Source: Pseudoalteromonas apostichopi
GTDB lineage: Bacteria > Pseudomonadota > Gammaproteobacteria > Enterobacterales > Alteromonadaceae
Assembly (NCBI RefSeq): GCF_030297135.1
Contig: NZ_AP028065.1
Location: 434,001 to 498,000 of the forward strand
Direction of reading: 5' to 3'
Length of the DNA: 64,000 nucleotides
Positions 8,811-17,166 of the stretch are shown in pieces (position 1 is the stretch's first letter; every line of letters starts with the position of its first letter). Position numbers and translations under genes: made by a program. The notes under the pieces were generated by a model that saw nothing but the letters and a program-made list of their open reading frames with translations, had not been told where the DNA came from and made no database searches.

Positions 8811-9815
8811 ATGCTTTCGAATTTAATCATATGTACTAGAGATACCAAAAAGAAAGGTAAAAAAGAGTTTTTCATTTCAGAACCAGGTGCTACTAGATAT
8901 CTAGAAGTAAACGATGGAAATTTTAATCCCCACCCTACTGAAACAGCTTTAAATAGAGGTGACTGGCTTGAAAAAGTAATTAACAGAGCAACTAATAATA
9001 GGAAAAGAGTTCACCCCAAGGGACACCCACTTGAAGGGTATACCTACGGTGACATCCTAATATTTGTACATGGATATAATAATAGTATTAAAGATATTAT
9101 GATTCGCCATGACTTATTACAAAAGAACTTAAACAAGCTAGGGTTTAAAGGTGCGATAGTTAGTTTCGATTGGCCCAGCGCTAACGCGGCACTAAACTAC
9201 TTAGAAGACCGAAGCGATGCTCTAAAAACAGCTGAGAGTTTAGTAAAAGACGGCATTATGCTTTTAGCTATGAATCAAGCTAATGAGAATAATCTGAAGT
9301 GCGATGTAGATATCCATTTAATTGGCCATAGTACTGGTGCTTATGTAATCCGGGAAGCATTCTACAAAGCAGACCAAAACAGAAAGCTAGAGCGTATAAA
9401 TTGGAATGTCAGCCAAGTAGCTATTATTGGTGGCGATATTTCAAGAAAATCAATGCAAGGCGATGATAAAAAATCCAGTTCTTTATTCGCTCATGCGACA
9501 AGAATTACTAATTACCAAAACCCAAGAGACTCTGCTTTAAAGCTTTCAAATGTTAAACGCTTTGGCACGCAACCACGAGTTGGCCGTGTTGGAGTACCTG
9601 ATAACAGCCCTTCCAATGTAGTAAATGTCAATGTAGAGAAGCACTGGTTAACATTGGAAAAAGTTAAAAGTAATGCTAACTGGTCACACTCTTGGCATTT
9701 CTATGATGATTATTTTTGCGAAGATCTACTTTTTACAATTAATGGTGACTTAGATAGACACTCAATACCAACAAGAGTTGTTGAAAACGGGAAGCTTTAT
9801 CTTAGAAAAAATTAA
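8811..9815 (+). CDS. Alpha/beta hydrolase, DUF900-like
   Basis: 334 residues from the ATG at 8811, chosen because AAAAGGAG lies 8-9 bases upstream; the longer start at 8751 has no such site. An alpha/beta-hydrolase core is visible: FVHGYNNS at residues 85-92 (the DUF900 pattern), FDWPS at 119-123, the nucleophile elbow GHSTG at 172-176 with Ser174, GGD at 207-209 as the likely acid, and SHSWH around 292-296 as a possible histidine. There is no signal peptide or membrane segment, so it is probably cytoplasmic. Codon use is much more A/T-rich than in the neighbouring core genes. It appears to form a pair with the next gene, 68 bases on, and both lie beside the 3' end of ssrA. The substrate is unknown; a lipase or peptidase role is conceivable. 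Confidence 0.75.
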   Translation: MLSNLIICTRDTKKKGKKEFFISEPGATRYLEVNDGNFNPHPTETALNRGDWLEKVINRATNNRKRVHPKGHPLEGYTYGDILIFVHGYNNSIKDIMIRHDLLQKNLNKLGFKGAIVSFDWPSANAALNYLEDRSDALKTAESLVKDGIMLLAMNQANENNLKCDVDIHLIGHSTGAYVIREAFYKADQNRKLERINWNVSQVAIIGGDISRKSMQGDDKKSSSLFAHATRITNYQNPRDSALKLSNVKRFGTQPRVGRVGVPDNSPSNVVNVNVEKHWLTLEKVKSNANWSHSWHFYDDYFCEDLLFTINGDLDRHSIPTRVVENGKLYLRKN

Positions 9816-9883
9816 AATTCACTTATTTTTAAGTTACTTCACAACATAAGTTGCAAACTTCTTACTATTTAAAGGAGTATATA

Positions 9884-10435
9884 GTGGACAAGAAAAATAA
9901 AGTTTGGAATAGCCTCGAAATAGCAAAACTAATTGTCGGAATTGCCATGCCAATTTCCATAGCTTCTTTTGGAGTAATAACTAATATGACATTACAGGAA
10001 AGTAATCATAACTTTAGCTTGAATAAAATTATAATAACCAAGAGAGCAGAAATATACGAAAAAATCGGAAAAAAGCTAAACAATATATATTGCTATATTG
10101 AAGAAGTGGGCGAATATAAAGATATGACTCCAGAAACAATCTTAAAAGATCGCAGAGACTTAAATAGTAAAATGCATTCACATAGAGCTTTTTGGTCACC
10201 TGAAACATTTGACTTATACTTAAACTATATGGACAGGGAAGCTTTTGCTCTATGGCAAGGAGAAGTAACAGATGCTCGTATAAAAGATGACCCAGGACAA
10301 AAAAGGTCTCTGCCCTCTTGGCAAGAAGATTGGAATAATAGATTTACAGGGATGGAAAGTCCGACTCACAAACAATCTTATGAGTTACTTTTAAACTCCA
10401 TAGCAAGTGATTTAGGAATAAATAACTCTCGTTAA
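9884..10435 (+). CDS. Hypothetical one-TM membrane protein, island gene
   Basis: 183 residues from the GTG at 9884, which sits 6 bases after a perfect AAAGGAG; the TTG at 9851 would put the ribosome site inside the gene. A single hydrophobic segment (about residues 15-35, LIVGIAMPISIASFGVITNM) is followed by a cytoplasmic or periplasmic helical part rich in charged residues: ITKRAEIYEKIGKKLNNIYCYIEE, FWSPETFDLYLNYMD, then LPSWQEDWNNRF. I do not recognise the family by name. It follows the alpha/beta-hydrolase gene on the same strand with the same A/T-rich codon use, so the two probably act together. Confidence 0.65.
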   Translation: MDKKNKVWNSLEIAKLIVGIAMPISIASFGVITNMTLQESNHNFSLNKIIITKRAEIYEKIGKKLNNIYCYIEEVGEYKDMTPETILKDRRDLNSKMHSHRAFWSPETFDLYLNYMDREAFALWQGEVTDARIKDDPGQKRSLPSWQEDWNNRFTGMESPTHKQSYELLLNSIASDLGINNSR

Positions 10436-10501
10436 AATAGTCCAACGAATCTGGCCCTGAATTTAAACACCTTAATGGGTAATTTAATTTCTAAAGACAA
10501 T

Positions 10502-10532
10502 AAAAAAGGCCGCTCTGAGAGCAGCCTTTTTC
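10502..10532 (-). terminator. Intrinsic terminator of ssrA
   Basis: The stem AAAAAGGC..GCTC / GAGC..GCCTTTTT, with one mismatched base pair and a TGA loop. On the minus strand the hairpin ends in a run of T. It lies just past the CCA end of tmRNA. Confidence 0.8.
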
Positions 10533-10537
10533 ATATT

Positions 10538-10896
10538 TGGTGGAGCTGGGGGGATTTGAACCCCCGTCCGAAAAGCCTCGACCTTTGGTACTACATGCTT
10601 AGTATCGTCTTTTAGTTAACCTTATACAGCTCGGACGAACACGATCTGCAAAGGCGAGGCCGCTTAGTTTTAGCCCTTCAACCCCGGCCAGGGTTTCCGT
10701 AGCGAGTCCGTGTAGGGTGACACTTCAGAACCGGGTCCACAGACATACACCGGAGAAGTGCTAGCGGGCTATTATGCCGCTAGAGCGTAGTTATCGTCGT
10801 TTGCGATTACTTTAAATTGCGGCTTTTTTACGAGGCCAACCGCACCTCGACATGCACCTCGGGCGTCTTGAATTCCGTCGAATCCTAATCAGCCCC
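10538..10896 (-). ncRNA. ssrA: Transfer-messenger RNA (tmRNA)
   Basis: A 359-base RNA that rescues stalled ribosomes together with SmpB (gene at 56710). On the minus strand it opens with GGGGCTGATTAGGATTCGAC and ends in the tRNA-like CAGCTCCACCA with a T-arm GGTTCAAATCC, both diagnostic. The tag frame at 10804-10772 reads ANDDNYALAA followed by TAA, against ANDENYALAA in E. coli. The 3' CCA is encoded. Confidence 0.97.
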
Positions 10897-10928
10897 TGAA
10901 TTTGGTATCTCATTCAGAGTGTTCACGC

Positions 10929-10958
10929 AGTATAACTGAGTAGCCTATTCATACTCAA
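10929..10958 (-). promoter_or_regulatory. Candidate sigma-70 promoter of ssrA
   Basis: On the minus strand TTGAGT, an 18-base spacer and TATACT lie some 33 bases upstream of the mature 5' end, leaving a short leader to be removed by RNase P. It is read by eye only. Confidence 0.5.
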
Positions 10959-11173
10959 GGTATTAATCGGGAAATTTTTGCTAAGTGCCTTTAGATGCTG
11001 AATTTTTAAGCAAGAAAAGTCTCTTTTTATACATATTTTTACATTTAATGCATACATTATCTTAACATAGTACAAAAGTTGTGCTGAAATAGGAAACGTT
11101 GTTACCCTTCTCTAAAATAACCTGTAACAACACATAACTATAATAACAGGCAGTTTTTTACAGGGCTTTTCAG

Positions 11174-12799
11174 ATGTCGATGTTTTCATTCGATGAACAA
11201 AGCGGCTATGTCTCTTTGTGTGAGCATCCTCGAGATGCGGGTTTTCCAACTACCAGTACTCAGTTAATTGAATTACTTGAGCAGTCTCCTTATGCCAGCT
11301 ACGAATATATTGATGCTAATATTGGCAAGTTGTTTACACCGAGCAGCCAATATCAAACCCAATCTTTGGTAGTTGCTAAAGCGGTTGATGCTCATCTTGA
11401 AGTTAAAGTCGATGCTAAAAACATGGTGGTTGAAGCAAATCTAACAACGGCGCGTGGCGGTCAAATTGTAAGTATGGATATGGCTCAAGAGGTACTTGCA
11501 GAAGCAGGTGTTATTAAAGGCATTAGTATGCGCGCCCTCGATACATTCTTAGGCCAACAATTTAAACAACCACCAGGCGCGCATTACAGCGCAATAGTAG
11601 CCCATGGCAGAATGCCCAAAGAAGGCACTGATGCTAAATTCGTTCGTTTATGCTCAACAGCACAAGACCGCGTACTGAGCCCACAAGCTACCTCTGGCGG
11701 TAAAGTCGATATGCGTAATTTGGGTGCCATTATTACCGTTAAACCTGGCACACCATTGATGCAAAGAGTTGCTGCAACACCCGGTGAAGATGGCTTTACG
11801 GTATTTGGTGATGTAATGCCTGCAAAACCCGGTAAAGACTTCCCTCTTGAGCCATTCGAAGGGACGCGTATTGATCCAAATAATAGTGATATGCTGATTG
11901 CCGATGCTAAGGGTGTGCCTGTTGCCCTACCCCGCGGTATGCGAGTTGATGATGTATTGTGTTTTCATCATGTTGATGTAAGTACTGGTCATGTGGAGTT
12001 TGATGGCAGTGTCATTATCAGTGGTGATGTAAAAGATGGAATGCGAGTTAAAGCCACGGGTGATATCACCGTATTAGGTTTTGTTGAATCAGCCACAATT
12101 GAGAGTAAAAGTGAAGTCACCGTTATGCTAGGGGCTGTTGGTAGAAAACGTGAGAACGTCGAAAATTTTACTTGCAACATAACGGCTTCGCGCACTATTT
12201 CTGTTGGTTATGCTCAGTACTGCCATATAAAAACAGAGCAAGATTTATTCATCGAGCGCCAAGCCTTACATTGTGATTTAAGCGCTCGCCGCCTAATTCG
12301 TGTTGGCAAAGCCAACAATCCGCGAGGCAAAATTATTGGGGGTAATATTTTAGATGCCATGCGAATTGAAACTGGCGAGCTCGGGGCACCATCTGGTACT
12401 AAAACAAGAGTATTCATTGCTCAGTACTGGCATGATTTACGCCAGAAGCAGCAACAAATTAATGATTTTGAAAAGTTATTAGCAACGAAAGCAGCTGCTT
12501 TACAACAAGCGCGAAAAAAAGCCAATAAAATATCAGACCCAGCCCAGCGTGCTCATTATATTAATAAGATCACAGCCAGCGAGCAGCAGATTAAAATAAA
12601 ATCGGCAAATACAAAGAAAAAGAAACACTTAGTCAAAACTAAGATTGCCCGCTTATTAGCAACAAGTCGTTTAAAAGTGAATGAATTAATGCATCCTGGG
12701 GTGGAACTTAAGATTGCGCAAGAGAGTAAACAGTTTTCACGTATTTACCCTCCTAACATGGTGCGGTTTTTTGAAGGAAAGATCACTCAGTCGTTTTAG
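11174..12799 (+). CDS. FapA/DUF342-family protein
   Basis: 541 residues. The central part has the FapA beta-rich repeats (VDMRNLGAIITVKPGTPLMQRVAATPGEDGFTVFGD, VEFDGSVIISGDVKDGMRVKATGDITVLGFVESATIESKSEVTV), followed by a charged coiled coil (residues about 425-500) and a C-terminal cap. Members are called flagellar assembly protein A, but the biochemical role is unsettled, and only motY nearby is flagellar. AGGG precedes the ATG at a good distance. The 3' end overlaps the convergent rnt by 17 bases. Cytoplasmic; no signal peptide. Confidence 0.82.
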   Translation: MSMFSFDEQSGYVSLCEHPRDAGFPTTSTQLIELLEQSPYASYEYIDANIGKLFTPSSQYQTQSLVVAKAVDAHLEVKVDAKNMVVEANLTTARGGQIVSMDMAQEVLAEAGVIKGISMRALDTFLGQQFKQPPGAHYSAIVAHGRMPKEGTDAKFVRLCSTAQDRVLSPQATSGGKVDMRNLGAIITVKPGTPLMQRVAATPGEDGFTVFGDVMPAKPGKDFPLEPFEGTRIDPNNSDMLIADAKGVPVALPRGMRVDDVLCFHHVDVSTGHVEFDGSVIISGDVKDGMRVKATGDITVLGFVESATIESKSEVTVMLGAVGRKRENVENFTCNITASRTISVGYAQYCHIKTEQDLFIERQALHCDLSARRLIRVGKANNPRGKIIGGNILDAMRIETGELGAPSGTKTRVFIAQYWHDLRQKQQQINDFEKLLATKAAALQQARKKANKISDPAQRAHYINKITASEQQIKIKSANTKKKKHLVKTKIARLLATSRLKVNELMHPGVELKIAQESKQFSRIYPPNMVRFFEGKITQSF

Positions 12800-13463
12800 C
12801 GGCTGAGTCTTGCTCTTCTTCTGTTGCTTCAGTTTCAGGCAATGGCCAACCACCTAGTTGTTGCCAGCGGTTTACAATTAAACAAAACAATTCTGCTGTG
12901 CGCTCGGTATCATAAAGTGCTGAGTGAGCTTGTTTATTGTCAAACTCAATACCGGCAGTTCTACACGCTTTGGCTAAAACAGTTTGACCTAATGCAAGCC
13001 CCGCAAGTGATGTGGTATCAAAGCTAACAAATGGATGAAATGGCGTACGTTTAATTTTACAACGCTCAATTGCTGCATTTAAAAAGCCATGATCAAACGC
13101 TGCATTATGGGCCACTACAACTGAACGCTGACAACCTGCTGCTTTTTGTGCCTTACGCACTACTTTGCAGATTTCTTTAATCGCCTCTTCCTCAGGTACA
13201 GCGCCACGAAGTGCAGAGAAAGGGTCAATACCATTAAACTCAATGGCTGCTTGTTCGATATTAGCGCCTTCAAATGGCTCAACATGAAAATGCACAGTAT
13301 GATCAATACTTAACACGCCATCGTCATCCATTTTAAGTACAGATGCAGCAATTTCTAATAACGCATCGGTCTCTTTGTTAAAACCTGCGGTTTCAACATC
13401 AATCACAACAGGAAAAAAGCCACGAAAGCGTTTTGCGAAAAGAGTTTGTTCAGTATTTTCCAT
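12783..13463 (-). CDS. rnt: Ribonuclease T
   Basis: 226 residues from the ATG at 13463 (MENTEQTLF); the 16 extra upstream codons are not family-like. A DEDDh 3'-5' exoribonuclease that trims the CCA end and other stable-RNA 3' ends. The catalytic blocks are visible: VIDVETAGF (Exo I), HNAAFDHGFL (Exo II) and HSALYDTERTAELF (Exo III). It lies divergently next to motY, the arrangement known in Vibrio. The C-terminus has an acidic tail (EATEEEQDSAAKTTE). Confidence 0.95.
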   Translation of the reverse strand: MENTEQTLFAKRFRGFFPVVIDVETAGFNKETDALLEIAASVLKMDDDGVLSIDHTVHFHVEPFEGANIEQAAIEFNGIDPFSALRGAVPEEEAIKEICKVVRKAQKAAGCQRSVVVAHNAAFDHGFLNAAIERCKIKRTPFHPFVSFDTTSLAGLALGQTVLAKACRTAGIEFDNKQAHSALYDTERTAELFCLIVNRWQQLGGWPLPETEATEEEQDSAAKTTE

Positions 13464-13636
13464 AGTCTTCTTGGTTTGCCAGTGTAAGCTGGCTATTATG
13501 TCAAAAACCACGGCTACTCTGCTAGAGTAAATAGTGTGAAATCGCAGATTCTTACTTAGCTTTTAGGCACATTACTTGCTTTAAAATAATCAGCTAGCCC
13601 AGTGTTTAGAGTTCTTATGCTATTAAACACAAAAAT

Positions 13637-13652
13637 TGCCAATTATTTGGCA
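13637..13652. promoter_or_regulatory. Small inverted repeat upstream of motY
   Basis: TGCCAA-TTAT-TTGGCA, a perfect 6-bp stem with a four-base loop, 27 bases before the motY start. It may be a leader hairpin or an operator; nothing identifies the binding factor. Confidence 0.3.
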
Positions 13653-13679
13653 TTGATGATTTGTTGGAGAATTACCGTG

Positions 13680-14558
13680 ATGAAGCTTTCATTACTTCCT
13701 TTAAGCCTAGGCCTATTAACCTCAGTTGCAAGTATAAATGCACACGCAGCCATGCGTGAGTATACAGCTAATGCTGACATGTCGAACTGGCAAATGGTTA
13801 AAACATCTCGCTTAGAATGCCAATTAAATCATGAAGTTCCTTACTATGGTGAAGCAATTTTCAGCACCACTGCCAGTAAAAATAAAGACGTAAACTTTAA
13901 CCTTGATATGGTCGTACGCCCAGACAACTACAGTATTGCAGGTCTAAAAGCTGTACCTCCTAGTTGGCGTGCAGGAATGCCTGCTCGCGACTTGGCGAAT
14001 ATGAAGCTATTACGTAAGTTTGATGGCGAGCTTGGCAATAAAACCGCTTGGGAAATGCTTACCGAACTTGAAAAAGGTTATCAACCTACATTTTATTACC
14101 AAGACTGGCAAAACAGTGCCGATAAAATTGCCGTTGGCTTATCGAGTGTTAACTTTAAACAAGCATATTGGGCGTTTTTACAATGCCGAGATGCTATGCT
14201 GCCATACAGCTTTGAGGATATTTCGTTCACAATCATGAATTATGAACCTAATACCAGCAAGCTAACTAAATCATCGCAAAAACGCTTGGATAAAATTGGC
14301 GAGTACTTAAAGTACGACACCAACATTGAATCTATTTCAATATCATCTTACACCGATAGCTACGGTGGTCGCTGGAACAACCTAGAGTTATCGAAAAAAC
14401 GCGCGAAGGCCATTAAAGATTACATTGTTAGTTTAGGGATTGATGAAAGCAAAGTAGATACCGATGGTTACGGTGAAAAGCGCCATGTCGCCAGCAATGA
14501 CAACATTTTAGACCGAAACAAAAACCGTCGTTTAGTCATTCAAATTGCAAAAATGTAG
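13680..14558 (+). CDS. motY: Sodium-type flagellar motor T-ring protein MotY
   Basis: 292 residues from the ATG at 13680 (a GTG stands directly before it at 13677; GGAGA lies 6-9 bases upstream). Signal peptide ending ASINAHA. The N-terminal domain MREYTANADMSNWQ is typical of MotY, and the C-terminal OmpA domain holds MNYEPNTSKLTKSSQKRL, SSYTDSYGGRWNN, LSKKRAKAI and DRNKNRRLVIQI. In Vibrio MotY forms the periplasmic T ring that holds the PomAB stator and anchors it to peptidoglycan. Its place beside rnt supports the call. The stators are not in this window. Confidence 0.92.
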   Translation: MKLSLLPLSLGLLTSVASINAHAAMREYTANADMSNWQMVKTSRLECQLNHEVPYYGEAIFSTTASKNKDVNFNLDMVVRPDNYSIAGLKAVPPSWRAGMPARDLANMKLLRKFDGELGNKTAWEMLTELEKGYQPTFYYQDWQNSADKIAVGLSSVNFKQAYWAFLQCRDAMLPYSFEDISFTIMNYEPNTSKLTKSSQKRLDKIGEYLKYDTNIESISISSYTDSYGGRWNNLELSKKRAKAIKDYIVSLGIDESKVDTDGYGEKRHVASNDNILDRNKNRRLVIQIAKM

Positions 14559-14577
14559 TAGCCGCCGTAGCGGCTAC
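14558..14577. terminator. Hairpin between motY and the EamA gene
   Basis: GTAGCCGC-CGTA-GCGGCTAC, an 8-bp perfect stem that starts at the last base of the motY stop codon and lies 6 bases before the stop of the convergent gene. There is no T run, so termination is only inferred from position. Confidence 0.45.
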
Positions 14578-14582
14578 TTGCC

Positions 14583-15488
14583 TTAACTCATTTCTACCGA
14601 CTTCACGCGTTTAAAGCGCTTTAGCCACTTATCGCCAAACTGAAAAAACGCTAGGCTAACCATAATGATTGTCGCGCCAACAATCAGTGCTTGGTCAATT
14701 GGTTCAGCGTTAAGCAAACCACCAATCGCGATTGCAAAACTTGGCGTGATCAAAGTTGTTAACGCTACTGTGCTGGCGTTCAACTTTTGCAAGACATGAA
14801 AATAAGCCAGCGCACCTATTAATGAACCAAACACGCCTAAGTAAACAATTGAGTACAGTGACTTTGCACTCCATACTTGGCTATTTAGTTGACCATCGAC
14901 AAGCAACCAAGTAATAAAAAACAGTGGGGTTACAAATACCAAAGCACCAAATGTTGTAGCCATTGGGTGAATAGCTATTCTTACTCGCTTGATCATCACA
15001 CCACTTAAGCTAAAAAAGCACACTGCCATAAACACATATAACAGGCCACTTAACTGCTCTACTCCACCTTGAATATGGCGTTGGCTCACTAAAAACAAAC
15101 CAATTAAGGCACAGCCAAGTGCGCTAAGCTTAATGGCACTAAACTTAGGCTCGTTCAGAATCTTTTGCGCAAGTAAGCCCGATAAAATCGGTGCAAGGCC
15201 AAACATCAATGATATTAAGCCTGAAGGCACAGTTTTAGCAGCCATGTAGCTTAATAACATACCACCAAAAATACCTATGCTTGAATAGCCATAAAGGAAT
15301 AAAGCACGCCGATGCCAAGGTACTCGAATATTGGCTACTGCAACGACAAACGAAGCCAACACCAGCCCCACCAGCATGCGTAAAAACACAGCCAGGGTTG
15401 GTGCTACTGTTTCACTACTCCAAACAATACCCAGTGGTGTTGTTGACCAAATCACCACCATTAAAAAATATGAGGCTTTAACAGGCAC
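14583..15488 (-). CDS. EamA/DMT-superfamily permease
   Basis: 301 residues with ten hydrophobic segments in two EamA halves (for example SYMAAKTVPSGLISLMFGLAPILSGLLAQKILNE in the first and AYFHVLQKLNASTVALTTLITPSFAIAIGGLLN in the second). The start is a GTG at 15488 with AAGGAAT upstream. DMT exporters carry amino acids or other metabolites out across the inner membrane; the substrate is unknown here. A 27-codon ORF and two alternative hairpins lie in its leader (15546-15665), which suggests attenuation, and a TyrR-type box lies further up toward the divergent aromatic permease. Confidence 0.85.
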   Translation of the reverse strand: MPVKASYFLMVVIWSTTPLGIVWSSETVAPTLAVFLRMLVGLVLASFVVAVANIRVPWHRRALFLYGYSSIGIFGGMLLSYMAAKTVPSGLISLMFGLAPILSGLLAQKILNEPKFSAIKLSALGCALIGLFLVSQRHIQGGVEQLSGLLYVFMAVCFFSLSGVMIKRVRIAIHPMATTFGALVFVTPLFFITWLLVDGQLNSQVWSAKSLYSIVYLGVFGSLIGALAYFHVLQKLNASTVALTTLITPSFAIAIGGLLNAEPIDQALIVGATIIMVSLAFFQFGDKWLKRFKRVKSVEMS

Positions 15489-15546
15489 AAGCTTATTCCT
15501 TTAAAAAGGCGAAAAAAGCGGAAGAGAATTTAAAAGGGAAATAACC

Positions 15547-15589
15547 AACCGCTTAGAACGCGGTTAGTAATACTTACTTAATTAACCGC
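15547..15589 (-). promoter_or_regulatory. Mutually exclusive hairpins in the EamA-gene leader
   Basis: Three segments on the minus strand: GCGGTTA (15589-15583), overlapping the stop of the short upstream ORF, TAACCGC (15566-15560) and GCGGTT (15552-15547). The middle one can pair with the first (7 bp) or the third (6 bp), but not both, which is the layout of an attenuator. No T run follows the second hairpin, so a translational mode is more likely than transcriptional termination. Confidence 0.4.
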
Positions 15590-15665
15590 AGCACATAACA
15601 GACCACACGACTGACGAAGTCAGGCGCATACAATTGTTTGTTGGTCGTTGGTTTAGCTGCATCAT
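15582..15665 (-). CDS. Possible 27-residue leader peptide upstream of the EamA gene
   Basis: An ATG-ATG start, 27 codons and TAA. The peptide starts MMQLNQRPTNN and ends VVWSVMCCG. No convincing ribosome site is seen. It is proposed only because its stop codon is built into the first of two competing hairpins and because it lies about 90 bases before the transporter gene. Could be chance. Confidence 0.3.
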   Translation of the reverse strand: MMQLNQRPTNNCMRLTSSVVWSVMCCG

Positions 15666-15785
15666 GGTATTTAAAAAGTAAGTTGAAGAAGTTTAAGAAT
15701 CCGCCTAAATGGTGATTTTGTCAACAGTAATACTCATGCTATTTGGCAAAAAGTGCTTTGCTGATTTCAACAGCCTGTTTGCACA

Positions 15786-15803
15786 TGTAAATCATAGGTT
15801 ACA
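15786..15803. promoter_or_regulatory. TyrR-box-like operator upstream of the aromatic permease gene
   Basis: TGTAAA-TCATAG-GTTACA matches the TyrR consensus TGTAAA-N6-TTTACA at 11 of 12 fixed positions. It lies 91 bases before the permease start and is also within the shared divergent region with the EamA gene. TyrR controls aromatic amino acid transport and synthesis in gammaproteobacteria. Confidence 0.65.
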
Positions 15804-15821
15804 TTTAATTTCTTTGATTTA

Positions 15822-15846
15822 TAACAAAACTATTTAAGTTTTGTTA
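15822..15846. promoter_or_regulatory. Inverted repeat in the permease leader or promoter
   Basis: TAACAAAAC-TATTTAA-GTTTTGTTA: a perfect 9-bp inverted repeat with a 7-base spacer, 48 bases before the start codon. Operator or RNA hairpin; not assignable. Confidence 0.35.
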
Positions 15847-15893
15847 AACAAGTTATATCTTGCTTGCCTCTCACGAAGTTTAAGGGTCATAAA

Positions 15894-17096
15894 GTGCTTA
15901 AAAATAAAACAATAGGTAGCATGTTAATTGTTGCTGGCACCACCATAGGTGCAGGGATGCTGGCATTGCCTATAGCCTCTGCAGGGCTTGGTTTCACAAC
16001 AGCGTTATCACTCATCTTTTTAACTTGGGTTTTAATGACCTACACAGCATTACTGATGCTAGAGCTACATCAATATGCCGACAGAGACGCAACCCTCAAT
16101 ACATTAGCTAAATCATGGTTAGGTAAACGAGGGCAATGGGTGGCAAACTTTTCAGTAATGTTTTTGTTTTACGCATTATGCGCTGCGTATATCGCAGGTG
16201 GAGGCGCGCAATTACAAGAAAAGCTCAACAATGGTTTATCGCTTTCTTTAGCGCCACAAGTTGGTTCAGTTATTCTGGCTATTGTGATTGGCACGGTGGT
16301 GACACTCGGTACCAGCAAAGTTGATAAGCTTAACCGCGTACTGTTCACGATTAAAGTGTGTGTATTAGCCAGCTTATTTTACATGCTGACGCCTTATGTG
16401 CATGGTCAACACTTACTTGAAATGCCGATTGAACAAGGTCTGATTTTATCTGCAATCCCGGTGGTGTTTACCTCGTTTGGTTTTCATGGCTCTATTCCGT
16501 CGATTGTGAAATACGTGGGTTTAGATATTAAAACACTTCGTAAAGTGATGGTGGCAGGCGCAGCACTGCCTTTAGTGATTTATATTTTTTGGCAATTACT
16601 AAGCCAAGGTATGATGAGTCAAAGCGATTTACTTCAAAGCCAAGGTTTACCTGGGTTTGTTAGCAGTGTCGCTAGCATTGCTCACAGCCCACATGTTGCC
16701 ACTGCTGTGAACATTTTTGCTGATTTAGCATTAGCTACGTCTTTCTTAGGGGTAAGTTTAGGTTTATTCGACTTTTTTGCTGATGCATTTAAAAAAGGTA
16801 ATGGCAGTAAAGATCGAATCAAAACCGCCTTGATCACCTTTATTCCACCACTAGGCTTTGCGCTATTCTATCCACAAGGGTTTATCATGGCACTTGGCTA
16901 CGCCGCCATTGCACTGGTTATCTTAGCGGTGTTTTTACCGGTTGCTATGGTCTATAAGCAACGAAGCAGCAAACCTGATGCGGGTTACCAAGTTAAAGGC
17001 GGTAATATTGGTTTAGCACTCGCCGCCCTGTTTGGTGTGCTTATTATTAGTGCTCAAGGTTTACAAATGGCGGGGCTTATTCCAGCTATTGGTTAA
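15894..17096 (+). CDS. Aromatic amino acid permease, TyrP/Mtr (HAAAP) family
   Basis: 400 residues from the GTG at 15894, which follows AAGGGT at 7 bases. The first helix holds IGSMLIVAGTTIGAGMLALP, the hallmark of tryptophan/tyrosine permeases of the HAAAP family, and about eleven membrane segments follow. SFGFHGSIPSIVKYVGLD is the conserved loop of TyrP/Mtr. It would import tyrosine or tryptophan by proton symport. The TyrR-type box upstream points to tyrosine control. An intrinsic terminator follows. Confidence 0.9.
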   Translation: MLKNKTIGSMLIVAGTTIGAGMLALPIASAGLGFTTALSLIFLTWVLMTYTALLMLELHQYADRDATLNTLAKSWLGKRGQWVANFSVMFLFYALCAAYIAGGGAQLQEKLNNGLSLSLAPQVGSVILAIVIGTVVTLGTSKVDKLNRVLFTIKVCVLASLFYMLTPYVHGQHLLEMPIEQGLILSAIPVVFTSFGFHGSIPSIVKYVGLDIKTLRKVMVAGAALPLVIYIFWQLLSQGMMSQSDLLQSQGLPGFVSSVASIAHSPHVATAVNIFADLALATSFLGVSLGLFDFFADAFKKGNGSKDRIKTALITFIPPLGFALFYPQGFIMALGYAAIALVILAVFLPVAMVYKQRSSKPDAGYQVKGGNIGLALAALFGVLIISAQGLQMAGLIPAIG

Positions 17097-17112
17097 ACAG
17101 CTCATCAAATCG

Positions 17113-17139
17113 AAAAAAGCACCCTCGGGTGCTTTTTTT
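17113..17139. terminator. Terminator shared by the permease gene and ggt
   Basis: AAAAAAGCACCC-TC-GGGTGCTTTTTTT: stem with A and T runs on both sides, so it can work on both strands. Confidence 0.85.
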
Positions 17140-17166
17140 GTGTCTGGTTTAAAGTTTAAAGTTTAA

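Noticed and set aside
9851..9883. TTG start for the one-TM island protein
   Set aside because: The AAAGGAG ribosome site would be inside the gene; GTG 9884 is 6 bases from it.
8539..10500. Attachment-site repeat of an integrated element
   Set aside because: I looked for a second copy of the ssrA 3' end (GGGGGATTTGAACCCC) on the left side of the islet and found none; only tRNA-Leu shows a similar T-arm, which is expected.
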